Source: Akkermansia sp.
GTDB lineage: Bacteria > Verrucomicrobiota > Verrucomicrobiia > Verrucomicrobiales > Akkermansiaceae
DNA: 39,893 nucleotides
Direction of reading: 5' to 3'
Assembly (NCBI RefSeq): GCF_020860705.1
Contig: NZ_JAJBTT010000026.1
Coordinates: 1 to 39,893, forward strand
Positions 39,657 through 39,893 of this stretch are shown piece by piece; position 1 is the first letter of the stretch; each line of letters opens with the position of its first letter. The position numbers were made by a program, and so were the translations under genes. The notes beneath the pieces were generated by a model, which worked only from the letters and a program-made list of their open reading frames with translations, made no database searches and was not told the DNA's origin.

Positions 39657-39893
39657 TCAGGCCGGCGTGGCGTAGGGAGGCGCTTTCCGCTTCCATTTTC
39701 CGTCTCCCACGGAGAGGACGGTAATTCTGACCCTGTCCAGCCCGTGATGCTTCATGTCCAGCCGTTCTGCGGCTTTTTCACTCAAGTCAATGATGCGGTT
39801 TTTGATGAAGGGGCCCCGGTCGTTGACCCTTACTTTGACGCTTTTCCCCGTGCGCAGGGATTGGACGAGCACCTCGCATGGGAGGGGCAGGGG
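39657..39893 (-). CDS. rlpA: RlpA-like septal lytic transglycosylase, 5' part outside the window
   Basis: The last 78 residues of a double-psi beta-barrel protein, cut by the window edge. The sequence PCEVLVQSLRTGKSVKVRV, then NDRGPFIKNRIIDLSEKAAE, then RLDMKHHGLDRVRITVLSVG is typical of RlpA, an outer-membrane lipoprotein that cleaves peptidoglycan lacking stem peptides. The conserved NDRGPF with Asp and the DLSEKAAERL helix are present. It converges on rnhC with a 1-base gap between the stops. A GTG at 39,872 is internal and not the start. No SPOR domain follows the barrel at this end. Confidence 0.85.
   Translation of the reverse strand, partial: PLPLPCEVLVQSLRTGKSVKVRVNDRGPFIKNRIIDLSEKAAERLDMKHHGLDRVRITVLSVGDGKWKRKAPPYATPA

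Overview
The window reads as a bacterial chromosome segment of moderately high GC, most likely from Akkermansia or a close verrucomicrobial relative. This is inferred from three things: the genes are typical of a Gram-negative with LPS export machinery, there is a secreted GH2 glycosidase carrying an inserted discoidin-like module, and many start codons lack a Shine-Dalgarno sequence. No 16S gene is present, so the taxonomy is an inference. No tRNA, rRNA, insertion sequence or true CRISPR array was seen.

Left part (1-11,734, minus strand). A mirrored 9-bp repeat patch sits at the edge. One leftward operon carries an LptF/LptG-type LPS exporter permease, the ribosome-assembly GTPase Der and an orphan OppD-type ABC ATPase. 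A second, tightly packed leftward operon carries a soluble PAS histidine kinase, a sigma-54-dependent response regulator, a GT-C-like membrane protein, xseB, dxs, a TPR protein and a short recO. Several of its genes overlap by 1-4 bases. Its promoter is visible at 11,770-11,798 with an inverted repeat centred on the -35 element.

Centre (11,867-25,087, plus strand). A hotdog thioesterase and gpmI are followed by a terminator, a 300-bp highly structured noncoding stretch and an AT-richer acyltransferase gene that looks like an insertion. Then comes the fused str-S10 ribosomal cluster: rpsL, rpsG, fusA, rpsJ, rplC, rplD, rplW, rplB, rpsS, an unrelated secreted coiled-coil gene, rplV, rpsC, rplP, rpmC, rpsQ, rplN. 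There is no tuf between fusA and rpsJ, and a strong terminator directly after rplN cuts off the usual spc continuation (rplX, rplE and so on).

Right part (25,088-39,893). After a 420-bp gene-poor gap come valS with a downstream zinc-ribbon membrane protein, a secreted GH2 beta-galactosidase-like enzyme and a SurA/PpiC-type periplasmic chaperone, all leftward. A rightward cassette follows: an EboC-like UbiA-family membrane protein, an ExbB-like and an ExbD-like proton-channel pair, a TonB-like protein and a tiny zinc-ribbon membrane protein. A leftward set of two putative lipoproteins and one small unknown protein, an HU/IHF-family gene, rnhC, and the 3' part of an rlpA-like gene complete the window.

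The most unusual items are the secreted coiled-coil gene between rpsS and rplV, the early end of the ribosomal operon, the structured noncoding block before the acyltransferase, the Exb/TonB-like cassette linked to an EboC-like protein, and several promoters so close to their start codons that the mRNAs would be leaderless or nearly so.
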